Source: Liquidambar formosana
Lineage: Eukaryota > Streptophyta > Magnoliopsida > Saxifragales > Altingiaceae
DNA length: 64,000 nucleotides
Direction: 5' to 3'
Assembly (NCBI GenBank): GCA_039720395.1
Contig: CM077831.1
Coordinates: 8,916,333-8,980,332, forward strand
Shown here: one piece after another, positions 58,201 through 62,752 of the stretch
Layout of the letters: every line of letters begins with the position of its first letter
How positions within the stretch are numbered: position 1 is the first letter of the stretch
Notes under the pieces: generated by a model
Database searches by the model: none
Seen by the model: only the letters and a program-made list of their open reading frames with translations
Told to the model about the DNA's origin: nothing
Program-made: the position numbers and the translations under genes

Positions 58201-58643
58201 TTTGTTGCTTTATTTGCAGTCGGCCTCGGGATAGGTATCGAGAAAGGGAAAATGGAAGATCAGGTAATGAAGGAAGCTTAAGAACAAGTAGCGGCAACTT
58301 GCAGCCTGAAACTTCCACCACAAGTTCATCCATGGCAGCCATGCCAGCTGTAGTTCTGGCTGGGTCTAGGCCATTTTCAGGCCAGCTGCCAACTATTTTA
58401 CAATCTCGTGATCGTCCAGATGAATGTGGCAGTGGTTATGAAGAAAATTTAGATGGAAGCAAGGACTCGGGTGACACAGGTAGTGTTGGGGATCCAGAAT
58501 TAGTGTCAGCCATTGATGGACAGCCTAGTGGATACGGGTCTGCTCAAAGGCATGGTTCTAGAGGGAGCAAGTCTAGACAGATAATGGAGCGGAGAGAAAG
58601 GGACGGTAGGCGCGAAGGAAAGTGGGAGAGAAAACATTCATAA
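1013..58643 (+). CDS. Large conserved plant protein, ARM/HEAT-like scaffold with coiled coil and basic tail (5' end outside window)
   Basis: Twenty-three exons join into one uninterrupted frame of 6,099 nt (2,032 residues plus TAA). All donor/acceptor phases agree, and every junction is GT-AG except the intron after 49228 (GC-AG). Residue numbers count from the first visible codon. Residues 1-1780 are Leu-rich and helical, without signal peptide or membrane segments, and resemble ARM/HEAT-type scaffolds; there are no catalytic motifs. Residues about 1780-1880 are a Glu/Arg/Lys coiled coil (for example [19 protein letters not shown]). Residues 1890-2032 are a basic Ser/Gly/Arg-rich tail ending KWERKHS. 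I recognise this as a protein type conserved in plants but cannot name the gene. The N-terminus is missing, so total length is unknown. Cytosolic or nuclear location is inferred only from the lack of targeting signals and the basic tail. The transcript spans at least 57.6 kb because introns 11, 13, 16 and 21 are packed with transposons. Confidence 0.85.
2210..2600 (+). mobile_element. LINE (L1) reverse-transcriptase C-terminal fragment
   Basis: Broken frames carry the kind of text found downstream of the RT in plant L1 elements: a [17 protein letters not shown] piece, then FWRDIWCG- and EAWIF-like pieces. It is short, frameshifted and lacks the catalytic region, so it is a dead fragment. The intact-looking context of such motifs can be seen in the LINE at 34.3-44.8 kb. 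Confidence 0.45.
2927..3265 (+). mobile_element. TRIM (miniature LTR retrotransposon)
   Basis: Two direct repeats, 2927-3047 (121 bp) and 3154-3265 (112 bp), both start TGTTA and end TTAACA and share ACCACATCCCACAT near the start. The first is followed directly by TGGTATTAGAGC, a primer-binding site complementary to initiator Met tRNA. The second is preceded by the polypurine tract GAGGGGGAG. The 106-bp interior codes for nothing. This is the layout of a terminal-repeat retrotransposon in miniature, which depends on another element's enzymes. I found no clean target duplication. Confidence 0.85.
3325..6636 (+). CDS. Large gene, exons 4-11
   Basis: Exons 3325-3406, 4295-4426, 4523-4786, 4911-4989, 5545-5636, 5720-5803, 6351-6425 and 6589-6636 encode visible residues 88-373. 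Recognisable stretches include [51 protein letters not shown] and [17 protein letters not shown]. The text is helical and Leu/Ala-rich, typical of alpha-solenoid repeats. Junctions are standard, for example ATTTCAG|GCTTCT and TCACAG|gtgggt. Introns 4 (3407-4294), 7 (4990-5544) and 9 (5804-6350) exceed 500 bp and hold only AT-rich sequence and microsatellites. Confidence 0.85.
4230..4286 (+). repeat. (CT)n microsatellite next to the exon 5 acceptor
   Basis: A nearly pure CT run, interrupted by two CTGT units, ends 8 bp before the acceptor TCAG at 4294. It supplies the polypyrimidine tract of intron 4. Confidence 0.95.
5907..5932 (+). repeat. (CT)n(AC)n microsatellite in intron 9
   Basis: Short CT then AC dinucleotide runs lie between exons 9 and 10. 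The rest of this intron has no recognisable content. Confidence 0.85.
7295..7407 (-). repeat. Solo LTR of a TRIM-like element with 5-bp TSD
   Basis: On the minus strand this 113-bp unit starts TGTTGGGAAGTGCCACATCC and ends CTTAATA. It resembles the LTRs of the TRIM at 2927-3265, sharing the CCACATCCCACAT block, a TTTGACATG/TTTAACATG block and a CTTAGGC..TTAGGT block. It is flanked by AATAG at 7290-7294 and 7408-7412. A single LTR with a target duplication is the scar of LTR-LTR recombination. Confidence 0.8.
7684..8332 (-). repeat. Copia 3' LTR
   Basis: It pairs with 12655-13300: both begin TGTTAG and end CATAACA in plus-strand reading. The polypurine tract lies on its inner side (CAATTGGGAGAT on the minus strand, about 8333-8344). 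The short ORFs at 7845-8330 are LTR shadows, not genes. Confidence 0.95.
8377..11585 (-). pseudogene. Copia pol polyprotein (protease-integrase-RT-RNase H), broken
   Basis: Reading from 11585 downward. The protease active site, normally DSG, reads [12 protein letters not shown], so the catalytic Asp is Tyr. The integrase zinc region (HSKLGH...CESC) and core Asp residues ([16 protein letters not shown]) are present, but the codon for the catalytic Glu after QQNGVA is a TAA stop (about 10577). Further stops follow KTF (about 10506), FVN (10142) and NLHPE (9621). The RT keeps [25 protein letters not shown] and LLHVDDML (catalytic VDD intact). A frameshift near 8930 separates RT from the RNase H segment ([10 protein letters not shown]...HSDSQSAI), which runs to the stop at 8377. 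Each piece is still long, consistent with recent inactivation. Confidence 0.92.
11527..12234 (-). pseudogene. Copia gag (UBN2/capsid type) with broken zinc knuckle
   Basis: An open stretch of 235 codons on the minus strand contains the Copia gag core ([31 protein letters not shown]) and a basic segment before a CCHC knuckle. The knuckle [12 protein letters not shown] shifts frame at its last Cys; the missing NC continues in the frame of the pol segment. Just upstream, the usual FGYW is followed by an in-frame TAG in place of the Trp codon, so the true gag N-terminus ([12 protein letters not shown]) is cut off. This encodes the RNA-packaging capsid protein of the element. Confidence 0.9.
12655..13300 (-). 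repeat. Copia 5' LTR and primer-binding site
   Basis: The 646-bp partner of 7684-8332. The PBS (TGGTATCAAAGC, minus strand, about 12640-12651) matches the 3' end of initiator Met tRNA. As the 5' LTR it would contain the element's promoter, reading leftward, antisense to the host gene. Confidence 0.93.
14286..15011 (+). CDS. Large gene, exons 12-13
   Basis: Exon 14286-14381 reads [20 protein letters not shown], then [12 protein letters not shown]. Exon 14782-15011 starts [19 protein letters not shown] and ends [11 protein letters not shown] in phase 2. Together they encode visible residues 374-482. Intron 12 (14382-14781) contains a faint inverted repeat around 14545-14697 with TTTGGTT/AACCAAA ends, too weak to call as an element. 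Confidence 0.87.
15922..16452. mobile_element. PIF/Harbinger-type MITE with long terminal inverted repeats
   Basis: The ends are about 150-bp imperfect inverted repeats: GGGTAAATATCC against GGGAAAATATCT, followed by shared AAAACCCCATAAAATAATTTT and CTTAACTTCCATCCAACT. A 3-bp duplication TAA (15919-15921 and 16453-16455) flanks them, as expected for PIF/Harbinger insertions. The interior is AT-rich and non-coding. A transcript through it would fold into a long hairpin. Confidence 0.8.
18907..19614. mobile_element. Non-autonomous hAT element (TAGGGGTG ends)
   Basis: It starts TAGGGGTGTTAATGG and ends with the inverse, CCATTAACACCCCTA. A perfect 8-bp target duplication GTTAGAAT occurs at 18899-18906 and 19615-19622. 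Arrays of GGTTCGGTTTGG and its complement fill both subterminal regions, as is usual for hAT transposase binding sites. The core is an AT-rich, non-coding region with a (TA)n run. Confidence 0.92.
19993..23498 (+). CDS. Large gene, exon 14 (3.5 kb)
   Basis: A single 3,506-nt exon encodes visible residues 482-1651, over half of the visible protein. It runs from [19 protein letters not shown] to [15 protein letters not shown] and ends phase 1 at ACTG|gtatgg; reading on past that donor enters a T-run. The text is predominantly amphipathic helix (for example [20 protein letters not shown], and [13 protein letters not shown]) with acidic/Ser-rich linkers near residues 500-560 and around [12 protein letters not shown]. 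No enzyme motif or membrane segment is visible. An ARM/HEAT-like scaffold is the best structural guess; function is unknown. Confidence 0.9.
23499..24005 (+). other. Intron 14 with T-run and palindromic MITE
   Basis: Donor ACTG|gtatgg and acceptor TTTCTCAG|AAGGAAAAC keep the frame (G plus AA makes Glu). A T-rich run follows about 15 bp after the donor. A palindromic element is listed separately, and 23810-23980 is A/T low complexity. Confidence 0.8.
23550..23809. mobile_element. Short palindromic MITE
   Basis: About 100 bp at the left (GAAACTCCCTAATGTT...CAATGTCCCTCCTTGG) is repeated in inverse at the right (CCAAGGAGGGACATTG...TAAGAGGGTTTA) around a short centre. The long terminal inverted repeats and lack of coding fit a foldback MITE. 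I cannot assign a superfamily because A/T-rich flanks hide the target duplication. Confidence 0.65.
24006..24414 (+). CDS. Large gene, exons 15-16
   Basis: Exon 24006-24085 encodes [20 protein letters not shown] and on to DEAKE. Exon 24334-24414 encodes [20 protein letters not shown] and then TRESILQ. Junctions are TTTAAG|GTCCTG and CTTCAG|gtaata. Visible residues are 1651-1704. The next exon is 23.2 kb away. Confidence 0.87.
24783..25590. mobile_element. TIR element, GGTGCACC family, copy 1
   Basis: The left end AGTCCTTTTAATATTAGGTG and the inverse of the right end GGTCCTTTTAGTATCCGGTG align. Both then share CACCTGATGCAAAATT and CAGGTGCACAAGATCT. The inverted repeats extend about 90 bp. The core is less AT-rich than its ends and not clearly coding. 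It is related to 45234-45915 and to the half-copy at 55130-55246. Superfamily not assigned. Confidence 0.7.
26765..28090. mobile_element. Non-autonomous hAT element with GGCGC-rich ends
   Basis: Terminal inverted repeats CATAGTTGTTAAAAGCGC and CATAGTTATTAAAGGCGC match at 16 of 18 positions, with GTTCCATC duplicated at 26757-26764 and 28091-28098 (8 bp, as in hAT). Both subterminal regions repeat GGCGC/GCGCCT motifs. The core holds (CAGCTC)n-type coding-like sequence from 27131, a long TTC/CTT microsatellite (about 27236-27560) and a degenerate tRNA-like sequence at 27822-27895. There is no transposase. Confidence 0.92.
27822..27895 (-). pseudogene. tRNA-Ile-like pseudogene
   Basis: The 74-nt minus-strand sequence matches the layout of plant tRNA-Ile: an AGCTCAACTAGTTAGAGCG D-arm/A box, then AGGTTGTAGGTTTGAATCCT with the T-arm/B box GGTTTGAATCC. 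The acceptor stem no longer pairs (GGCCTAT against TTGTATCC), and the anticodon loop is one base short (CCATTG). It is inside a hAT element. I read it as a decayed or hitch-hiked tRNA gene or SINE head, not a working tRNA. Confidence 0.5.
29320..30606. mobile_element. PIF/Harbinger-type element with gene-like core
   Basis: Ends GGGTGCGTTTGGTTCCTGG and GGGTGTGTTTGGTTCACGG (right end inverted) match at 16 of 19 positions, and TAA is duplicated at 29317-29319 and 30607-30609. ATTCCC/GGGAAT repeats lie subterminally, as in Tourist-like elements. The core is richer in G+C than its surroundings and includes a 27-codon ORF at 29684-29767 ([20 protein letters not shown] start) and a purine-rich region. 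No transposase is visible. It sits inside the minus-strand LINE. Confidence 0.85.
31475..31700 (+). mobile_element. tRNA-derived SINE
   Basis: An A-box-like TAGCCTAGTTGGTAT and a B box GGTTTGATTCC (about 31534) are spaced as in a Pol III promoter. A 130-bp body and an A-rich tail (AAAAATAAAAATAAA, to 31700) follow. It splits the minus-strand LINE exactly between the FGIL-like and DFVLERK segments. The target duplication is approximate (AAATCC/AAATTCC). Confidence 0.75.
33062..33234 (+). repeat. (CT)n microsatellite and perfect 62-bp tandem duplication
   Basis: A CT run (about 33063-33103) is followed by GTGCGCG and then two identical 62-bp units, 33111-33172 and 33173-33234, each starting TGCGTATACACAACAACAAT. 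The identity of the copies implies a very recent duplication. Confidence 0.95.
35668..36796. mobile_element. Non-autonomous hAT element (TAGGGGTG/TAGGGCTG ends) inside LINE ORF1
   Basis: Starts TAGGGGTGAAAG and ends CGCAGCCCTA. The flanks GGAGCAGG (35660-35667) and GGGGCAGG (36797-36804) form an 8-bp duplication with one mismatch. CCAAACCG/CGGTTTGG repeats fill the subterminal regions, as in the element at 18907-19614, so the two are probably one family. The interior has a (TA)n run at about 35958-35994. Confidence 0.8.
38450..40192. mobile_element. CGATATAT-rich insertion in LINE endonuclease region
   Basis: The LINE endonuclease frame stops after [12 protein letters not shown] and resumes at GDFN-like text near 40200; the 1.7 kb between is foreign. 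Its ends share GGACTAAAATAT/GGACTTAATAT in inverse orientation, and its sequence is saturated with GATATC, CGATATAT and TATATCG words on both strands. A distinct segment (about 38940-39310) sits in the middle. There is no coding capacity. A MULE-like or other TIR element is possible; I could not settle the target duplication. Confidence 0.6.
39187..39290. repeat. Hairpin-forming inverted repeat
   Basis: GATCATGTGTGGGATATCCC then GTTCGATCA is repeated in inverse as GATCGAACGGGATACTCTGG then GACATCCTGCACATGGTT, around a G/C-rich centre (AAGCGGGTGTCGCTCAC). A related half, GGGATAATCCGGGATATCCC then GCACATGATC, occurs at about 54655-54685 in intron 21. Confidence 0.75.
41975..42283. mobile_element. 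Tourist-like (PIF/Harbinger) MITE in LINE RT region
   Basis: The ends GGTTGCGTTTGGTTTGAGGG are a perfect 20-bp inverted repeat with TTA duplicated at 41972-41974 and 42284-42286. The 309-bp body is made of GGAATGG/CCATTCC repeats. It interrupts the LINE text between GLKIN and [14 protein letters not shown] sequence. The degraded copy at 58917-59245 belongs to the same family. Confidence 0.93.
43358..44330. mobile_element. Unclassified 1-kb insertion in LINE 3' half
   Basis: LINE text [13 protein letters not shown] stops near 43357 and resumes near 44330 ([15 protein letters not shown]). The insert begins with ACCAAGCCTACAATACCTAG followed by a G-run and TTGAATAGGT. It has no terminal inverted repeats that I can see. 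A solo LTR is possible. The ORF at 43983-44396 reads across the right junction and is not a gene. Confidence 0.5.
44821..44995. mobile_element. Partial Stowaway-like MITE end
   Basis: The segment ends GTGGGACGGAGGGTGTA, close to the GGGACGGAGGGAGTA terminus typical of Tc1/mariner Stowaway MITEs. No matching inverted end is found to the left, where the LINE poly(A) tail abuts, so only one end is seen. Confidence 0.5.
45234..45915. mobile_element. TIR element, GGTGCACC family, copy 2, carrying a solo LTR
   Basis: Left end AATCCTAATATTAGGTGCAC and the inverse of the right end AATCTTTTTATATCAGGTGC align, followed by about 80 bp of imperfect inverted repeat. A (TA)n run lies just outside. The solo LTR at 45481-45814 interrupts it. 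The family is shared with 24783-25590. Confidence 0.65.
45481..45814 (+). repeat. Solo LTR with 5-bp TSD, related to the Gypsy LTR at 50061-50346
   Basis: The 334-bp unit starts TGATGT and ends ACATCA, with TGCAT at 45476-45480 and 45815-45819. It contains GTATAAATAG as a likely TATA box and CTCTTGAATCAAAGC downstream, both with counterparts in the LTR at 50061-50346 read on the minus strand. It is a recombination scar of a full element. Confidence 0.88.
46717..46752 (+). repeat. (GA)n microsatellite
   Basis: A pure GA run in intron 16, followed 540 bp later by an A44 homopolymer at 47293-47336. The A-run may be the tail of an old retroposon, but no body is recognisable between 46920 and 47290. 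Confidence 0.85.
47598..49228 (+). CDS. Large gene, exons 17-21 (coiled coil)
   Basis: Exons 47598-47669, 47750-47855, 47998-48052, 48870-48998 and 49111-49228 encode visible residues 1705-1864. Text runs [55 protein letters not shown], then [20 protein letters not shown] and [20 protein letters not shown]. From about residue 1780 the Glu/Arg/Lys/Leu pattern is a strong coiled coil, probably for self-association or binding a partner. The last exon ends ACACAG|gcaagg, a GC donor with otherwise perfect consensus. Intron 19 (48053-48869) is AT-rich with no recognised repeat. Confidence 0.88.
49780..50010 (+). mobile_element. LINE 3'-end fragment
   Basis: TTGTTAATAATACTCTTTAC near the end resembles the tail of the LINE at 44.7 kb (TATTAATAATATTTACTTCC). 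The upstream 150 bp has no readable frame. It is a weak call from tail similarity only. Confidence 0.35.
50061..50346 (-). repeat. Gypsy-type 3' LTR
   Basis: The 286-bp LTR with TGACGT..ACATCA termini resembles the solo LTR at 45481-45814 (shared ATGCTGCCAA near the start, CTCTTGAATCAAAGC in the middle, ACATCA end). Confidence 0.8.
51436..51840 (-). pseudogene. Gypsy gag fragment
   Basis: Minus-strand reading starts at ATG 51840 ([15 protein letters not shown]) and, after three stops, continues [20 protein letters not shown] then [14 protein letters not shown]. This is the retrotransposon gag/capsid motif of Ty3/Gypsy (DFxGxLDPxxFLxW...RLxxxAxxWW). It is inactive because of stops at about 51727, 51714 and 51666. 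Confidence 0.75.
51932..52708. mobile_element. Non-autonomous hAT element with coding-like core
   Basis: The ends CTATGTTACA and CTTTGTTACA (right end inverted) continue into TGGACTC/CGGACTC. AAGAGTCA is duplicated perfectly at 51924-51931 and 52709-52716 (8 bp). GGGTGTGGGTGT and TACCCGTGTCGTG repeats mark the subterminal regions. A 26-codon segment from 52341 ([20 protein letters not shown] start) precedes a long CT-rich stretch (52430-52600). There is no transposase. It inserted into the leader of the Gypsy remnant. Confidence 0.88.
52787..52880 (+). mobile_element. 3' part of a SINE
   Basis: TTACTTGGTCCATATGGGTC then GGTCTTATATGGGCCTG and GAAGGGTTTCCTTGT align well with the 3' half of the SINE at 55338-55529 read on the minus strand. 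The tRNA-like head is absent. Confidence 0.6.
55130..55246 (+). repeat. Half-copy of the GGTGCACC TIR family
   Basis: CAATGGTTGGTTTTACAAAA and CGGGTGCACCCGATACTAAA match the right-hand inverted repeats at 45830-45915 and 25540-25590. No left end is visible. A (TA)n run follows directly. Confidence 0.6.
55338..55529 (-). mobile_element. tRNA-derived SINE with target-site duplication
   Basis: The minus-strand head GGGGTAGCTCAGTTGGCAAG carries an A box, and GAGTTGGACTC fits a B box 30 bp on. The 192-bp body is flanked by ATACTATAATATGTATT (55321-55337) and ATACTATAATGTGTTATT (55530-55547), a target duplication with one substitution and one extra base. The structure shows complete Pol III-driven retroposition. 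Confidence 0.88.
56031..56113 (+). CDS. Large gene, exon 22
   Basis: Encodes visible residues 1865-1892: [20 protein letters not shown] then FSSSTHS. It ends phase 2 at AGTAG|gtatga and joins AG plus T to exon 23 ([14 protein letters not shown]). A second copy of the same donor lies 64 bp downstream at 56178; its use would shift frame. Confidence 0.88.
56112..56190 (+). mobile_element. Minimal poly(A) retro-insertion with 15-bp TSD
   Basis: AGGTATGATTACATC occurs at 56112-56126 and again at 56176-56190. Between the copies are 49 bp: CTAGCC, an A-run of about 26, then GAGAGAAAAGAAAAGGA. Direct repeats flanking an A-run are the signature of LINE-driven insertion of an almost fully truncated retrocopy. 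The duplicated target includes the exon 22 donor. Confidence 0.75.
56580..58100 (-). mobile_element. LINE fragment in intron 22
   Basis: Broken minus-strand frames read [20 protein letters not shown] and an RP.S.CSVIYKILSK-like stretch at about 57850-58050, and [20 protein letters not shown] at about 56860-56800, the order of a plant LINE RT and its downstream region. Catalytic motifs are not readable. Both ends are truncated. It fills most of intron 22 (56114-58219). Confidence 0.75.
58220..58643 (+). CDS. Large gene, last exon (basic tail)
   Basis: Encodes visible residues 1892-2032 and the stop TAA (58641-58643). The acceptor is TTTGCAG|TCGGCC. The tail is rich in Ser, Gly, Arg and acidic patches ([59 protein letters not shown]) and ends KWERKHS. 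It is predicted disordered and, from the Arg/Lys content, may bind RNA or act as a nuclear signal; both are inference. Confidence 0.92.
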
Positions 58644-58775
58644 TACATCTCTCAAGGGGAGGTTTTCAGTTTAAAGCATGAAGGTGGCTGGATTAGATAT
58701 CAAACATGTGTAGGTGTACTCAGTTATGGCAATTGTTTTACTAAATTTTTGTTGCCTTTTTTTTCTTTTTTGATG

Positions 58776-58781
58776 AATAAA
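58776..58781 (+). terminator. Poly(A) signal of the large gene
   Basis: AATAAA lies 133 bp after the stop codon in a T-rich 3' UTR. A Tourist-like MITE starts about 135 bp further on. Confidence 0.5.
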
Positions 58782-58916
58782 TTTTTGTTGGCTTAAGATA
58801 TTTCTTCTTGTAGCTTTTACAAGAAGTGAAGTTCAAATTGATAGAAAAAGTTTCAATCTAGAAAGAAAAAATGAAAAATGATTGTTTGGCCATAACTTTT
58901 ATGGCATCAAACACAC

Positions 58917-59245
58917 AAGTTATGTTTGATTGAATGGAATGGGGAGGGCATGGAATGGGAGTGGATTGGGAATGGTCATTCCATTCCAATGTTTGGTAAG
59001 GGCTAGGAATGGAATGACATAGATTAGGGAAACTCACTTTTTATGATTTCTTTCCTTAAAAGGTGGGAGTGGCCATTCCTCTTGGTTTGGGAAGGGAATG
59101 GCTATTCCCTCCAAGGAGGTATTTCACAAAGAAATGGTCATGCTATTTCTCTTGAGCTGTCAAACAATCATTTTTTTTTTATTCATTTTTGCTAATGGAA
59201 TCACCATTCCATACGCTCATTCATCCCCTGGTAACAAACACAGCC
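58917..59245. mobile_element. Degraded Tourist-like MITE, same family as 41975-42283
   Basis: It starts AGTTATGTTTGATTGAATGG and ends GGTAACAAACACAGCC, echoing GGTTGCGTTTGG termini, with GGAATGG/CCATTCC repeats throughout and the shared AATGTTTGGTAAGGG block. The ends have decayed and no TTA duplication is clear. It lies just past the 3' end of the large gene. Confidence 0.75.
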
Positions 59246-61654
59246 AAAAGGGTTGTGATCCTTATATTTGGACCCCACCCTTGTGTATGAAATGGTAAAA
59301 GTGCCATGCAGTCTAGCTACCCCAAAGAATTTTTTTTTTTTCTCTTGAGAAAAAGATAGGAAGCAAAAAGCAAGAAAAAAAAAATCGTTGTATAACAATT
59401 CTGCTTTGAATAAATGTGGGAATTGAGTTCTGCTAGGGTTGAGAACTGCAACTTATAGGAGAGAGCCAATATGTGGGACCCATGGAACCTTATTAAAAGT
59501 TAGGGTAAGCTATAGATTGCCCCTCATAATTTTAAGTCGAAATTACTTTTCATCTCTCATTTTTAAGATGGGAGAAATTATCCACCTTTATTTTTTTATT
59601 TTTTTATTTTTTTATTTTTATTTGTGCTTTACGCCCCTGTTAATCAGTTAGGATTTTAACGGAAATCCTAACAAAAGAGTAGATACAATTATTTTATCTA
59701 TTTTCACATTTTTATTTCTTAAATTATTTTTTAGTTTTTGTCCTAAAAATATATGAAGTGTGGTCTGTATATTGTATATCAAAAGAGTAGATGCAATCAT
59801 CTAATATTTAATAAATCCAAAAAAATTATATAAAGAGATAGGAGATTACGATTGAAAATTATAAATTAGATATTGATTTAACAAAATAAAAATAAGAATA
59901 TAAATATTTTAAATATTGGTAGTAGTATTGTAGATAATTCAAGTAAGAGTTGACTTGTCGACAATACAATTAAGAGTATTTTAACACAAATATAATACAG
60001 AATACATTAAATACATGAACTATATGTTTGTTTAACCAAAAAAAAAAAAAAGGACGAGTATTTTTAATTATGTTTGAACTTTGTACAGCAAATGGGAGTT
60101 TAAAAGATATATATATCTATATAGGTATAATATGAGTATTTACCAACTAAGGGTGTTACAACACCAAATCCAAACGCCAAAATTAGGTGGACAAAATGTA
60201 ATTTCTAGGAATAAAGGGATTAGGGCCGGTTCTGAGGACAGCAGACCAAAACAATCACTTGGAGCCCCCAAATTCTGATTAAAGAATAGGGCTCCATTTA
60301 GTTAAAACCTTTTATACTGTGGGGGAAGAAAAAACCATACTTTTCACTTAAACCTTGATCAATTAAGGGTCTGAACGCAAATTAAAATCGTAAAAGGCCT
60401 AAATCCAAATCCAAATTCCAAAGAAATTTCTTTACACGGAGACTTAATTTCAAAGAAGCTCCATTCTAGCAATTATATGAGTAGTAATAATCATAATGCG
60501 CAAAATACTATATAATATTTTTATGATTATGACCAATAATAATATATCTTGGTTACAAAAAATAAGGTAAAGATCGTGTCGAGTGCACTTGATAGTCCAA
60601 TACGTCCACCTTTTTATTCCCTGTTATTATTATTATTATTATTATTTTTTATTTTTTTAAAAAAAATTTTTTGTCCAACAATAGGAAAACCCCACACCCA
60701 CACATGCACTAACATAGAGTTGAAGCCAAGATTTCTACAAAACCTATGACCTTATTAGGACAGGACTTGCCATTATTGAAAACTTTTTAACCATATGGCA
60801 AACATGTTAACCATTGATCATACGTGGGATCCACCATTTTAATGATTAAGATATGCACTTAATGGTCAAGTGCTACACTGGAGAGGATATTTTCTCCAAT
60901 AAAATTACGCATCCTACCCAAGTAGTTGTACCAATGATTCAAAGCTTCAGATTCATAAGTGCACTAAATTAACATTCTATTTTGACTCTTGCAATAATTT
61001 TAATTGGGGCTTTGGGGGTAATAACGTCAGTTTGTATGATAAAAAAGGTTGAGAGGAGTGCGAGAAGAGATGAGGAGTGCAAATAGCCTCACCCTAATTT
61101 TAATGAGACTGTTGTTTTACATAGAATTGCCTAACTGATTGATATTTACGCTTCAAAAATTCCAATTAAAAAAGGATAAAATGTTGGTAATTAGAGTTAA
61201 ATGACTCGTGTATATGAACAGGTATAGTTGTATAGAAGACTTCACCATACAAGTTCACTTAGGATTCTAACAACTCAAAACCAGCCGTGAAGGCTAGGGA
61301 TCCATCTATATTTTCGACCAACGATAGGGGCTCAAGTGTAATTTACCCTCACAGTCGAAGTAAACCCAAGTTGCCAACCTCGGGTTGGATTGAGTTTAGA
61401 CAAGGAGTTTAACACCTCAGTTTGAGCCTGAGTTGACCTCCCAACCCACCCAAGTTGCATCTCTTCCAACCGACCGGTTGGGCTGACAGAACCAATTTAG
61501 GGTTTAGCAACCCGAATGCAAACAACCCTACCGAGGTGACGTGTATGTAGAGTGGAGCAACAATGAGTCAGACAATTTCTAAAAGAGACGTAAATGAGGA
61601 GATCCTATACACAAGGCCAAAGGCAACAACTTTAAGAAAGAAATAATAGAGGCG
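59246..61654. other. Intergenic region between converging genes
   Basis: AT-rich sequence with a (TTA)n run (about 60626-60650), several T-runs and old repeat debris. I see no coding exon, RNA gene or intact transposon. Confidence 0.6.
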
Positions 61655-61660
61655 TTTATT
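61655..61660 (-). terminator. Poly(A) signal of the DUF1005 gene
   Basis: AATAAA on the minus strand, 44 bp past the TGA stop at 61704-61706. Confidence 0.5.
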
Positions 61661-61703
61661 GTCAATAAAAACAAACTTTAAGATGGCCGTATGTATATGC
61701 TTT

Positions 61704-62717
61704 TCATAAAGATTGTCGGCTCCCTCTCTTAATCTTCCTACGGAAAGGCCTGCAAGCCTCAATGCTGAGATCAACAGCCGCAGCAAGTGCCATAAAGATT
61801 GCAGCATCCTCCACGCACGTCACGTGTCGCATAGCCAGTTGTACCAATGGCTTGCTACTCTTCCCTTCCCCTTGCACTCTACAACTCATCACAAACCCTC
61901 CAACAACTGGACTCAATGCAGCAAAGTCTCCGCTGCTTTGAGGGCTTGGTATTGGAGTTGTTGCTACTGCTGCTCGAATCTGTCTATCGGTGTCTATGAA
62001 AAACTCCCCACCCTTTTCAGCACTGATAAAAATCTCAGACATGAGCAACTCCCCTCCCTCCTGGCCTTCAGACAAAAGGTGAAATCGGCAGCAAATGGAG
62101 TCTCTGATACCACGCTCACGCCATGCCTCCAGCTTTCCCCATGGCTGCCAGCTCTCAGGCCTGCAAGCATCAGGGCGAACAATCAACCAAGCTCCTGGGT
62201 TGGACCTAGCAACCCAATCACAACCTGATGATGGCACAAAGGGTGTTGTTATGAAGGCTGCCGCAACAGCTGAGCCTGAGAGGTCATGTATCTTCACCTT
62301 CCATCCCTTCCTCTCTCTTCTCTCTACCTCCAACTCTGAATTTTCAACGGAACTCGACCAATAAGTGCTCATTGGGTCCACCTGGGATACCCTGCCAATT
62401 CACTAAAACTATCAAAAATTACTTACTAACAACAAAATGAGTAGCATTGTGATCTATATATTAGGGTACCGCAAGTCCGCAACTAATGAAAAATATTCAG
62501 TAGGACCCTTTTACATGATAATAAAATTCTATAAATTAAGACTTACAATAAGTAGTATTTTTTTCTCAAAAAACTCCTCAAATATTTGCTAAATGATTAC
62601 GTCTAGGATTTTTTTTTTTTTATTTTTATTTTTTTTAATGTAGTTTAATAGAAGAAAATACTATTGCATAGTTAAATACATGAAGATATCTTTAGATACA
62701 TCTAGATATTCATCAAA

Positions 62718-62752
<35 letters not shown>

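Noticed and set aside
1013..58643. Large gene as the plant Virilizer homologue
   Set aside because: Size and low-complexity tail are similar, but the text in the body and the tail does not match what I know of plant Virilizer, so no gene symbol is given.
61713..62364. Plus-strand ORFs of 171 and 89 codons
   Set aside because: Antisense shadows of the DUF1005 exon, whose minus-strand text matches the family.
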